From contig JAAKBF010000168.1 in assembly GCA_012656075.1 (NCBI GenBank), forward strand, positions 248,001 through 312,000: 64,000 bases of DNA. Reading direction: 5' to 3'. Origin of the DNA: Phytophthora hibernalis. Its lineage: Eukaryota > Oomycota > Peronosporomycetes > Peronosporales > Peronosporaceae. The notes below the pieces were generated by a model. The model worked only from the letters and a program-made list of their open reading frames with translations. It had not been told where the DNA came from and did no database searches. Below, one piece after another: positions 22,170 to 32,310 of the stretch (within the stretch, counting starts at the first letter, position 1; each line of letters begins with the position of its first letter). Both the position numbers and the translations under genes were made by a program.

Positions 22170-23297
22170 CTGAGTTTGATTTGAGGCGCTTTAGCATCTC
22201 TCTCCGAGACCTGATTGACCGTCACTACGGTGACGTCCGTGGCGCATTGAACAATCTGCAGGCGCTGTTCGTCTGTGCCCGTGCTGGACGAGGGGTGTGC
22301 CAGGACAGTTATGATGGGCTGCTGCGTCTTGAGGAGGAGCGCCAGCACTTGCAGGACCTGCTAAGTGTGAAATGAGATGGCCAACCACTGGATTTCAATG
22401 CGACCAATGTGACGCGTGTTGTTGCACTGAAATTAATCTGTCTTCTGCTTCTTCTTCTTTGGTAGGCCAGTCACTGCCCAGTGGTACCTTCACGGATATC
22501 ACTGGTTGATTCTTCTTCAAGAAAACGAGGAAGCCAAAAGCATTGCTTCAGCTTTTCTGAAGCCGAGGCAGGGTAGATGTTCAAACGTACTGTTGTCATG
22601 AATTGCATGTGTACTGCAGTTGGCGAATGCGCGTGCAGCGACTTGCGCCATCACCTTCGTTTCTTCGATGTCGACAATAGCTTCATCGTCGGCGTGCATA
22701 CTCATATACACCTGGGAAGCTCATGAGCTGAGAAATCTCTTGGGTTTTCATCAAGACGACAGGTCGTTCTGTATTGCTGATTCTGTCAGCTATCCTTGCG
22801 CCCATGCCTTCGGCTACAGCTGTAGCATGCCGCTGCACCTTCACCGCATCTCCCTGCTTCACCGCGTTAGGGGAAATGAAAGTTTGCGAAGGAAGTTGAG
22901 ATTAACGTATGCCACATCATGTGCACAAGTGTTACTTTTATGTAGTACCGGGAGTGCTACATAAATGCAGATTCAGAATTGTGTCTTATTTGCAGTTGCA
23001 AAAGTGTTATAATACTTCGATATAAAATGAAATACCACTTCGTTCTGGTTCGAACGCGAAGAATATATAAATACTTCAACCTCATATCAGAGGTATAAAA
23101 ATAAACTCAGCCAGTCTGGGAGGTTGTATCACTTCAAATTTAATTCCATCTTAACCACCCGCCAGCATTCGAGGCCGAAAGTTTTCCCTGCCCTTGCACC
23201 ATGTAGACCAACCGACAAGCTACGGTCCCCCTCCTCCTGAGGCAGCATACGCGACACAAGATGCAGCAGAGCAGGCAATTCACGCTTGGACACTCCA
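22170..23297. other. Spacer between the inverted arms
   Basis: Short plus-strand ORF continuing from the left arm reads RFSISLRDLIDRHYGDVRGA and LLRLEEERQHLQDLLSVK, ending at 22375, helical and charged. The rest has AT-rich stretches (22960-23110) and no recognisable gene. Confidence 0.35.
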
Positions 23298-23414
23298 CAC
23301 TGGCTGCACACTTGGACACAGCACGCCTCGCGTCGTGTTTTGGAATGTAGCTCATTGCACATGCGTCCTGTCTGCCTCTTCTGTGTTCCAATGCTCCGAT
23401 TGTCAAGGCTCCCT
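23298..23414 (-). repeat. Long inverted repeat, right arm
   Basis: Reverse complement of 22048..22169 with small indels. The minus-strand ORF 23129..23455 extends it: QVCSQCGVSKRELPALLHLV. The C-x2-C pair could be part of a zinc finger from a transposase, but this is not certain. Confidence 0.75.
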
Positions 23415-23455
23415 AGTTTCCTCCGTTGCTTGTATGAAAGTTCTATAGGGGACAA

Positions 23456-24622
23456 TCAAAATTGCCACTCCTCCTTTTCGGTCTTTCGAGGGTGCCCAAT
23501 ATGAGCGAACGGGCTGCTCAGTGCCACACCGAAATCCCCATCAACCCGCATATAGTTTCTGTGACGTCTCGATTTCGGACTCTTCCACGTGAGTCTCCTG
23601 TACGCAGGTGACATCCGGCCTCCCACGTAAATCTTTCTCCCCGAAAGTTCGAAACCAGTAGGAGCGATCTGCCTCAGTTGCTCCAAATTCGTTTACATTT
23701 TGCGTGATAAGTCAAATGTTTGGTCTGAATCCTTAATTATGAGAGATGGCGGGGACGACGGATTATATTCATCCGTCTCCTCCACCATATTCCCTAAATT
23801 TTGTTGGCCAAGATAGCTGCAGGAAATATTTAGGTCAAATTGCACGAATAATGTAGTCTTTCATGAAAGTGAGAAGATAAGTCGGCAATGCAACGACGCA
23901 CGCATATTCTTACTACACCGACACTCTATGAATACCGGACAATAACAAAAACATATTTTTAATGGGCACACTCTTCATTTAACATTATTCAAAACGTACT
24001 GAATTATCTACACGCCACATAAGACGGTAGTGTGTTGCTCGAAGAAAAACATCCAAAATGTAGCTCGAACGGTCTGGATAAATCATCTGCTGCAGGTAAA
24101 ATACGATTAAAAGTGATATCATATCATAGAGGCTACGGATGGGTCAACCACCACAAATAAAATAATAATCGACCCGGTTATCAAGTATAGCAGGGTTTGA
24201 AGCTTATTTGCTGAATCTTCCAAATCGTATTACGACAGGTATCAGAAATGCAAGGATTATACCATATCGTCACGTCTCCGACCGTCAGTGCAACTCCGAC
24301 CAGCATCCGACGCATCGCAAAATTTTATATCACACCAGATTGTGGAGGTTTCGTAAAAATACATCCTCTCAAATGATTGGCTCCTTGATAGGTGGTATAC
24401 GTAATTACGCCTCGTAAATGAGTGGCGCACGTGCAATTTTGCTGCGCCATTTTGCCCTGTGAGCTCAGTGCTCGATTGACCACCCGGCGCGGTGAATTGA
24501 GGGGGTGTACCGAGCATCGGTCACCTTAGAGGGTTTGTCGCGGCCACGAAGAACTGTGAATCACCGTTAACTCCCGTCGAGCACTCCAGACGAGTACTCC
24601 TGCGAGGTTGTTGTCTAACCCC
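23456..24622. other. AT-rich intergenic region
   Basis: No gene, element end or repeat could be supported. Confidence 0.5.
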
Positions 24623-24686
24623 ACCGATGTAGCTCAATGGAAGAGCTCCCGCAAGGGAAGAAGGTGGTTCGATTCCGCCCATCGGT
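24623..24686 (+). tRNA. tRNA-like structure (64 nt) with a GCAA tetraloop in place of the anticodon loop
   Basis: Perfect 7-bp acceptor stem (ACCGATG with CATCGGT), TA, D arm GCTC-AATGGAA-GAGC, and T arm GGTGG-TTCGATT-CCGCC with A and B boxes. The central arm (24647-24658) is only TCCC-GCAA-GGGA: four pairs capped by a GNRA tetraloop, so there is no anticodon. The variable region is AGAA. A discriminator A and an A run follow. It cannot decode but would fold like a tRNA and could be processed by RNase P/Z. Confidence 0.55.
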
Positions 24687-24827
24687 AAAAAATTATGCTC
24701 GAATGACTGCTGCAGATCTGACATCAACGGAAGCACCGACTACAAGGACGCGGGAAAGAAGATCGTGTTGCGTTACGGGAGCAGCTTAAGTGTGCCTTGA
24801 TGATGAATAGGTGCAGGGTCTACAACT

Positions 24828-26831
24828 CTATCGATGGCGAGACGCTGGCGATAGGAGTTGATGAGGACGTTGAGGCTTCCCTCGCCGAAGCGCCTTGAGT
24901 ACAGCGTTGGATCCCTTTGACGGTACGCCTCGCGCGCCAAGGTACGCAGTGACTTGGCTTGACGCTAACTCTCCAAGCTGACAGACATTATCCTTGTAGC
25001 TGGGCGATGACTCGTCGAGCGTGTACCCTTCTTCGATGAAGAGCTTCATGAAGGCCACAAGCTGCTTGGCATCTGATTTCTTGTGCTTGTCCGTGCTTAG
25101 CCATCCGCGCAGAACGGCAGTGTACCACGCGAACCAGGTGTCCATAAGTGGTATCGTCTTTGAGCGGCGTCAGCGCTTCACCGGTACGATTTCATCTTCA
25201 CCTCTTGGTCGCTTGGCTTGATCTACATGTGCTGATGATTTCGCTTCAGTGTTGGTATTTGCAGCTTCTAGGAGTTGACTCGAGCCTCGAGGCTACGATT
25301 AACCTTTCAATCAAGGCAGTCTGATGTTCGAACGCAACTTTGGCCTTCACGTTTCCTTCCATCAGGTCTTCTGCGGTGGTGTTGGCTTGAGTTTTTGACC
25401 TCGTGAGTTGCTGTGACCAAGCAAGCAGACTCGTCATCGTCAAACCAGAGGCTTCAACGCATCGCTGGATCGTCTTCATTGCAGGCGCCTGCGCGTTGGT
25501 CTTCATCAACGACGGGTAGTGGAGGAAGATAGTTGCTGTCAGCACATCTCTCACAGCAGCTCAGACATTGAAGGCGTTATTACCCAGCGCATGACTCGAA
25601 TTGAAGAGCTTGCGGCTAACCTCTCTAATATCCTCTTGTGTAGTCGAGTCGAAGACTTCCAGTGACGGAAGAACACATGCTTGCTTTGGCGCCATCCCGC
25701 TCAGCACCTTGGCTACTTGATGGTCTTCTTTCGGAGTATTGAAGACGTACGCGAAGGCGTGGGCTCCGCGATCGAATATCCACTGCACCGTCAGCTCTGA
25801 GCTGGCGTTCGCATGCTGCGCGCCGCCACGTCGAAACGAATGAGAGGTCAGCGGCTCTTCGACTCCAGCTGGACCAACAACACGATCGAGAAAGCGGTTG
25901 ACAAGAGCGTGGAGTCCGACTGTCGGTGTCGTGTGGACGGTCGTGCTTCTCTTCGACGTCTGAGAAGAATCTAGGGCGCCGCTGTCTTCAAGCAGATCCA
26001 GCAATGGGATTGAGTCGGTCAGCTCAACAGGGACGTCCTTCGACTGCACGGGCAAGTGATTGATCAGCGCTGCGCACGGCGACTCCTGCATGATCAAGGC
26101 CAGAGCGATCGCCAGCAGCGGGCAAGTCATGAAGTCTTCTTCGGGAAAGAGCGACAGTGTCTGCTCGTCTGACGTCTTCACGCGGATGAAGCGGATGAAG
26201 AACACGCCACCAGCACCGATGGTGAGCTGCTGCTTCCGGACGAATGTCAGGTCCGAAGCGCGCCCGAAGAGATACCACAATAGGCATGGCAGTGCTGAAT
26301 CTTGGTAGTCTGACGCACAGCAGGCCGTTGAATACATATAACTTGTCATCTTCTTGAGATCATCCTTCGTGCATGCAACCGCTTTCTTGACAAACTCACC
26401 ACTCTCGCGTTTGATGCAGTGCTGTTCAAGGGTACGCCCCAAGCCTAGCAACTGGCGGGCTACAGCTCCACCTTGAACAGGGTACTCGTCGAGGAGCTAG
26501 CACTTCGCTTGGCGGAAATATTGAGCGACAGAGTGGTGCGACAAGTGCAGCCCCTTTGCTCCTGCATGGAATGCTAGGTACACACCGAACTTGTTCATCA
26601 GCGTCACTAGGATGCCACCCGCGCGGCTTGGGTCGACAACGATCAACGCCTTGACATGCTCCATGCTCGTGCCCTCCCGGCGGAGAGGTAGCGATTGAAC
26701 GCCTTAATGGCCGTCGCGCGCGCTTGGTGTTGGCGGGCTTCAAATCGTTCAGGCTCATTACTCTTGGTCGGAGAGGCGGCAAATATGCGAGTGATACGTG
26801 GCGCACCTCTCGCTTGTAGCACGATACACAT
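24828..26831 (-). pseudogene. Crypton tyrosine recombinase relic C, nearly full length
   Basis: N-terminal part FEARQHQARATAIKAFNRYL, then after a frame change KALIVVDPSRAGGILVTLMN (26650-26560), a TAG stop, and the core ORF (26451-25561) with LPCLLWYLFGRASDLTFVRK (first Arg region), IRFIRVKTSDEQTLSLFPEE, and SHSFRRGGAQHANASSELTV (H-x-x-R box). An in-frame TGA at about 25561 separates this from a continuation (AMKTIQRCVEASGLTMTSLL). After a frame change a C-terminal region (DTWFAWYTAVLRGWLS, KQLVAFMKLFIEEGYTLDES) resembles the GCR1_C-type DNA-binding domain of Cryptons. At least two stops and two frame changes show decay. Confidence 0.7.
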
Positions 26832-27484
26832 ATCTGGGCGTCAGCTCCGACCAGATATGTCGGAATCGCTCAGCTTCCGACTGCAACGTAAAATCGTATT
26901 TTTATTGGATAAAATAAAATCGTTGACGTGATTCGATTCGCCAAAAACCATAGAGATGGTTTTTATTGGCCAAAAACGAATTAAAGACCAATCTCATTGG
27001 CTAATATGTACCATACAAGATGAAGTTTGGTCGGAGAGACATTGTTATTCATCCATACCATAAAATATCGGACCAGAGGACCTATCGGACCTGTACCTAC
27101 ATTTTGGCACATAACAAAATACCACACCGGTGTCGTCATCCGCGGCCACCACATCACCGCTGTCATTATCGGTTGCCGTGCTGCCGTTGACCTCCGCGGT
27201 CATCACGCCGCTGGCGCCCCCACCTCGGCACCGTTGTACATTGCCGCCGTCATGGCGCCGAAGTCCTCCGCGTGTATGACCATTGTTATTTATAATGTTT
27301 TATTCTTGTATTATGTTTTGGTTATATGCATTGTGATACTAGTTACCTATGACTTCAAATCTTGGTCGTTGTAGAAGTGTTCACGAACTGCATTTTCACA
27401 TTGTTGCAGTTAAACAAAATCTTGTTAAACACGCTACATGATGCCTGAGGGGAACAACAGCGGCGTAGTGGCCACCTCGTCGGT
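26832..27484. other. Intergenic region
   Basis: No gene supported. ATTGGCTAATA and TTATTGGCCAAAAACG at about 26965-27005 belong to the ATTGG-containing motif that recurs across the window. Confidence 0.45.
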
Positions 27485-27697
27485 TTGGTAGCCGCGGAGG
27501 CCTTCGGTGGAGTGAAGGCCACCGAGGACGATGGCCATGTGATCGTGACGGATGCAAACGGTAACGGGGGACAAGTGTGGAGTGGTATCTATTATTCTGG
27601 AACTAACTTTGATAAGATATTGCCAGTTATGCTGCACGCTGCAAGCGGAGGTAAAAAACGTTCATTCGAAGAAGTGCATGTGTGGGCTATTGATTGA
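27485..27697 (+). CDS. Hypothetical small protein or gene fragment
   Basis: 70 residues, including DDGHVIVTDANGNGGQVWSG and GTNFDKILPVMLH. Composition looks protein-like (Gly/Asp/Asn turns, a hydrophobic helix). The frame is open for a short distance upstream, so this may be the 3' part of a longer, broken gene. No signal peptide or effector motif is seen. Confidence 0.3.
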   Translation: MVAAEAFGGVKATEDDGHVIVTDANGNGGQVWSGIYYSGTNFDKILPVMLHAASGGKKRSFEEVHVWAID

Positions 27698-27734
27698 GTT
27701 TTAGCATATTTGCATTATGGTATTAGTTGGCTAG

Positions 27735-28112
27735 GAGCATTGTCGGATATCCTCGACACCGACAAAATTTCAATTATTCTCGTCTTGTTTGTTTTACACT
27801 GAGCGTGCTTTTTGGCTAAAATCGACGAGTGATTTCAAATAAACTCGACAATAAGGTGTTTTTCGGCTTTACTCGACAAGTATTTTCGGGTAAACTCGAT
27901 ACTAAGGTGATTTTACAGCTGTACTTGAAGAGTATTTTCGAGTAAACTCGACACTAACGTGATTTCGGCTATCCTCGACAAATAATTTCGAGTAAACTCG
28001 CCACTAAGGTGCTTTTTGGCTATACTCGACAAGTATTTCCCGGTAAACTCGATACGAAGGTGCTTTTCGGCTATGCTCGACTAGTGTTTTCGGATAAACT
28101 CGACACTGAGTA
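27735..28112. repeat. Degenerate tandem repeat, about 51-bp period, about seven units
   Basis: The anchor AAACTCG recurs at 27841, 27892, 27944, 27994, 28045 and 28096 (spacings 51, 52, 50, 51, 51). Each unit contains GGCTATACTCGACAAGTATTT-like sequence before the anchor. Units diverge by substitutions, which suggests an old minisatellite. Confidence 0.85.
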
Positions 28113-28712
28113 CTGAAACGGTGGTACGTACACTTAACCAAATGCAGAAGTGTGTAGATGAGATGTAGAAGTGTTGCACCTTGGTGGGGCTTAAACCTAA
28201 TGCACGCGTGAGTCAACATTTCGTTGGACTCAACCAAGTACTCAGTTTACCTACTACTTACTTGATGCTTACAATATTGCTCACACACTCTACCGCAGCA
28301 GGGCGGCGATGCTCCTACGCGGGCTTCAACGCGTACGTCACTGTGTTTTACTTCATTTTTCCGGAAAACTGAGTACATTCTTGACCGGTGTGCTTGGGCA
28401 CTGAGAGTGGTCTTGGAACTCTAAGGACTTGGAAACTTGATGCACGGGAAACCACATGCTGCTGAAGTGATCTAATCTGAAAGTGTGTTTTCGTACTAGT
28501 AGATAAGCAGCAAATTCCAGAAGTGTCACTCTTCTGCATCTACACACTTCTCGATCTATGGTCGGATACGTCCGATATGTTAAAAATATGCATGTGATAC
28601 GCTCTGCACTATTATAGGCATATGTATTTGGATACACATATTTTCGCTCCCTCGGACCGGATACGTCGGAATGGCTGGTATAGAGGACCTACCTAACCCT
28701 AAGTCCAATCAT
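28113..28712. other. Intergenic region
   Basis: No gene. AGAAGTGTGTAGATG at about 28147 returns inverted near 28540, which could mark an old MITE, but its ends cannot be fixed. Confidence 0.4.
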
Positions 28713-28714
28713 TA

Positions 28715-28984
28715 CACCGTTCACTCTAATTAGTCATGCTTCAAATATAGTCATGCTTCTGTACTTTTTCGTGACACCACGGACGACAAAAATTTCCCGA
28801 AGAGTTCAAAAGAGCACAAAGACAGTGGATTGGAGCAGATCTCGCCGAGGCGAAGCCAATCACCATCTTACTTTCAATAAAAAGTTAATATTGTTGCCAC
28901 AAGATCAATTCAAAAGGTCGACTTTCTCCGATAAAAATCGTACACCATAATTAGTCAGGGTCAGACTAATTAGAGTGAACGGTG
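28715..28984. mobile_element. 270-bp TA-flanked MITE with 21-bp TIRs
   Basis: Perfect 21-bp inverted ends start CACCGTTCACTCTAATTAGTC and are flanked by TA at 28713-28714 and 28985-28986, as in Tc1/mariner elements. The interior encodes nothing recognisable. One related end (ACTAAATAGAGTGAACGGTG) occurs near 51109. Confidence 0.85.
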
Positions 28985-29238
28985 TATTGGATACTACATA
29001 GTACTATCTGACAGCTTTTCTCTAATTGGCTAATAAAAATAAAATTCAGTGATAGGCCATTAAATGCCCCCTCCACACATTTAAGATAAGTGACGTGGTC
29101 GCTAGATGCAAACGATGAATAGCATATATTTAGCAAGATATTTATCCGGCGTTTCCATTCTTGGCTAAAGCACAGATTTAAGGCGGCCTGCCTTAAAACG
29201 GACACCCAGCGTCCAAATCAGCTTTCACTTCAGCCAGA

Positions 29239-30915
29239 TCATTGTATAGTGCAAGGTCCTCCATCTGCGCCTGGATAGGGGCATTCAGCGACCACTTCGG
29301 CTTCCTCTTCAGCTGACGCAAATTGATCCAGTGTACATATCACGTCTTCGAGTTCAGGTCGGGCATCAGGCGAGTTCGCGCGCATCTTTTCCACAAGCGC
29401 CCACTGAGCATCCGTGATTGCGTCAGGCTTATCAATCAGGATTTTCCTGGTGCGAAGTTTGGCTCGGATCTCATCATTTGAGAACTCACTCAACGGGGTC
29501 TTGCCCGTCACCGCTTCAATGATGCACATACCCAATGAGTACACATCCGACTTGCGCGTTGGAGTCATGGTGGTCATCTTGGCGAACTCCGGAGCACGCC
29601 ACGCCATCGCTCCCAGTGAATCTTTCATCTTCTTCACGGAGCAGGACCCAGACTCTATGAAACTCAGGCCAAAGTCCGTCAGCATGGCAGTGCCGTTGTC
29701 GCCCACGACAATGTTGTTCCCCTTCAGATCCCCATGGACAACTCCGTGCCGATGGAGATAGCTCAGTCCAACAGCAACCTCCTTCATCTTTCGCCAAACC
29801 AACGACCGTCCTTCAAGCTTCTTGCGTTTGAGATACGGGACCAGATCTCCATTGGACGCATACTTCGATACGATGAAGAAAGGCTCCTTCCGATGATTCG
29901 CGCCATAGAATGGCACAACATTGTCGTGCCTGAACACACGCCACGTATTCACCTCTCTCAGGAACCGATGCATCTTTACTACCGAGATCTCCTTCACAAC
30001 GACATCAGTGTGAGCCCATTTGGCGCAATACACCATCCCGAAACCACCTTCAGCAAGCCCGTTAGTCTTGGCAATATCGGCTGGTGAAATGAACCACTTG
30101 GGGTCATCTCGTGGTCGAGACTTCGATGCGTACTTATTCACTAGTGCGGCTATGTCGTGAAAGTTTTTGACTTCTGTAATCGATCTCGCAGACTTGCCTT
30201 CCTCGTTAGAAAGCCGAGGATCCATTCCATACTTGAGCAGCAGCTTCACGACTGGAAGAAGAATGTCTTCCTTGACGTCATCACACAGAAGCAAACGAAC
30301 AAGCACAGTGCTCCCGTTGGTGTCGCGGCACGTTACGTCCGCGCCATGATCGGCGAGGTACCGCACCATTTCCAGATTACCCCTCGAAGCAGCCCCGATC
30401 AGCGCAGTATTGCCCACGTTGTTCGTGGCGTTGATGTCAGCGTCGTGCTCGACGAGATAACGCACCACATCCAGATTATCACTCGAAGGAGCCCCGATTA
30501 GCACAGTGTTGCCATAGTTGTTCTTGGCCTCTTTGTCCGCTTTTTTACTGACGAGATACCGCACCACATTCAGATGGCCCGCATAAGCAGCTATCGCCAA
30601 CGCAGTGTTGCCTTCGTTGTTCTTGGCCTCTATGTTCGCGTCTTGCTCAATGAGAAACCGCACCACACTCTGATGGCCCAGCCAAGCAGCCCAAATCAGT
30701 GCAGTGTCGCCATTGTTGGCCTTCGCCTCTTTGTCCGCGCCTTGGTCAACGAGACACCGCACCACATCCAGACCATACCGAGCAGCCCAGATCAGGGGAG
30801 TAAGCCCGTCGTTGTCCCTGGCATTGATGTCCGTGCCGTTTTGGACCAATTCATTAACCTTCGCGATGGAACCCACCTTCGCAGCGTCGCGAAGCCTATT
30901 TTCCTTGTTTGTCAT
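29239..30915 (-). CDS. Ankyrin-repeat protein kinase, 558 aa
   Basis: Intact single-exon gene; the ATG at 30915 directly precedes the repeats. About residues 35-250 are ankyrin repeats (DNDGLTPLIWAARYGLDVVR and similar), then a short linker and a kinase domain (about 290-530): Gly loop AEGGFGMVYCAKW, VVVKEISV Lys, HGVVHGDLKGNNIVV catalytic loop (HGD rather than HRD), TDFGLS, MAWRAPEF APE motif and KSDVYSLGMCI. All catalytic residues (Lys, Asp, Asn, DFG Asp) are present, so it should be active, probably on Ser/Thr (TKL-like). Ankyrins usually select partners. No membrane segment is present. Such fusions are numerous in oomycetes. A 33-base palindrome lies 170 bases upstream. Confidence 0.92.
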   Translation of the reverse strand: MTNKENRLRDAAKVGSIAKVNELVQNGTDINARDNDGLTPLIWAARYGLDVVRCLVDQGADKEAKANNGDTALIWAAWLGHQSVVRFLIEQDANIEAKNNEGNTALAIAAYAGHLNVVRYLVSKKADKEAKNNYGNTVLIGAPSSDNLDVVRYLVEHDADINATNNVGNTALIGAASRGNLEMVRYLADHGADVTCRDTNGSTVLVRLLLCDDVKEDILLPVVKLLLKYGMDPRLSNEEGKSARSITEVKNFHDIAALVNKYASKSRPRDDPKWFISPADIAKTNGLAEGGFGMVYCAKWAHTDVVVKEISVVKMHRFLREVNTWRVFRHDNVVPFYGANHRKEPFFIVSKYASNGDLVPYLKRKKLEGRSLVWRKMKEVAVGLSYLHRHGVVHGDLKGNNIVVGDNGTAMLTDFGLSFIESGSCSVKKMKDSLGAMAWRAPEFAKMTTMTPTRKSDVYSLGMCIIEAVTGKTPLSEFSNDEIRAKLRTRKILIDKPDAITDAQWALVEKMRANSPDARPELEDVICTLDQFASAEEEAEVVAECPYPGADGGPCTIQ

Positions 30916-31084
30916 GCTTTGGGCGCGTCCAAACGAGAACTGTGGTGCTCTTCCAGCCTTCCTTCTCCCATGTGCACACGGATCGCACTGCGGTCCGCAG
31001 TGTGGTCACTGACCACTGGTGAGAGTGCGCATCATCCGCACCCATCGCATCGGCCACTTCTGAAATTAAAGAAAGATATGACTC

Positions 31085-31117
31085 ATATGAGGTATTACCT
31101 GAGGTAATACCTCATAT
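31085..31117. promoter_or_regulatory. Perfect 33-base palindrome upstream of the ankyrin-kinase
   Basis: ATATGAGGTATTACC, TGA, then the exact reverse complement. It lies 170 bases 5' of the minus-strand kinase start, where a dimeric transcription factor could bind. The role is inferred only from position and symmetry. Confidence 0.5.
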
Positions 31118-31866
31118 CTGTAGGCTGTCGACGTCGCCGGTTTCACGCTTCAGCCTCATTTGTGCTGCTGATTGGTAGAAACGGATATCAATGAGGATCG
31201 ATTCTGCCTTAGCCTCAACGCCTCATCTTATTACTGACTCAATTAAGCTGTCGTTAAATGAGTGGTCAATCGAAGAAAGAAAGCGCACCAACAACTCACA
31301 AGCACACACGGACACATTATAAAAGAAAATGCCTTCAAACGCGTTGGCCCATCAATAAAAACAAAAGGCACGCGTTGGTATTTATCGCATCGCACTACTC
31401 TGTTATCGTGCTTGAGCACGAAGGGATTCGGCTTGATCTTTCTGCTGCAGTGACCTCAGCACCTGCATCTGGTGTCAGTAGCGTCCTGCTGTTACGATTG
31501 TAGCAATGAGCGCGCCAAACGCGTCGTGTATGGCTGCTTGTCCGGCGTCCTTCGCTGCCAGCGAATCGCTGGTACTGTAGACGTCGGGTCCCTCAATGAG
31601 GCTGCATGCCTCATGACGAGGACGAAATCTTTACGCATTTTAATCCGAACGTCAACCGGAGCGACGCTACTCACCGCCGGATGGGTGCGGTGAGTCACCG
31701 CACCCATCGCATCGGCCACTAGTGAAAGCAAAAAAGATCCAGGTGACCTCATACATACCAGTGTTGGCTTTTACGTGCCTTTTACTTAATTTAAGTGGAA
31801 ATCCCTGTAAAAATGTAAAAAGTCGATTAAAAACGTGGCAATTAGTGGGATATCTCAGATCTTTGG
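31118..31866. other. Intergenic region with a duplicated 23-base block
   Basis: CCGCACCCATCGCATCGGCC ACT at about 31036-31058 recurs at about 31698-31720 with similar purine-rich sequence after it (GAAA...AAAGAAAGAT). No gene is supported between them. Confidence 0.45.
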
Positions 31867-31869
31867 CAA

Positions 31870-32310
31870 GCAGCTGGACATGCCAGCATCAATGGACTTC
31901 GCGACGCCCTGTAGCGACTACATCTCGCCCACATGCCACGACACCATGTACTTCTACTATCACGTGTAACTGTTCACGTACAACGAATGCAGCGACATGG
32001 TGTTTGACTCTTAGAGTCTGCGCATCAGCGCTTGTGACGACAAATCTGGTTCGGGCATGAACCACAACCAAGGCCGCAGTGCTCCAGAGACCGATATTAT
32101 CGAAGGCGGTGGTACTGCTATATCCTTGTCGGTCCAGGATGGATTAACCGGGGATGCTAGACTGGCATTACCAGCCAACTTTCGGCGGATGGGGGATACG
32201 GAACTGCTTACTGCTTCAACTACGACTTTACCACTGAAGGCGCCAACAATGAGGACGTGCCGACCGCGTACTACGCGAATCTCCACGGACACCAGGCAGG
32301 GTACCACGGT
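31870..32310 (+). pseudogene. KRE6/SKN1-like (GH16) beta-glucan synthesis protein fragment
   Basis: Fragments in several frames: SMDFATPCSDYISPTCHDTM, then GRSAPETDIIEGGG, which holds the GH16-type E-x-D-x-x-E catalytic pattern, then GGYGTAYCFNYDFTTEGANN and AYYANLHGHQAGYHG. These are the order and style of KRE6/SKN1 proteins of oomycetes and fungi. Stops occur near 31965 and 32015, frames change, and homology ends at about 32310. No start or membrane segment remains. It is a pseudogene fragment. Confidence 0.6.

Noticed and set aside
24521..24736. 71-residue minus-strand ORF (MGGIEPPSSLAGALPLSYIG)
   Set aside because: This is the familiar spurious translation of the complement of a tRNA; it overlaps the tRNA-like structure.
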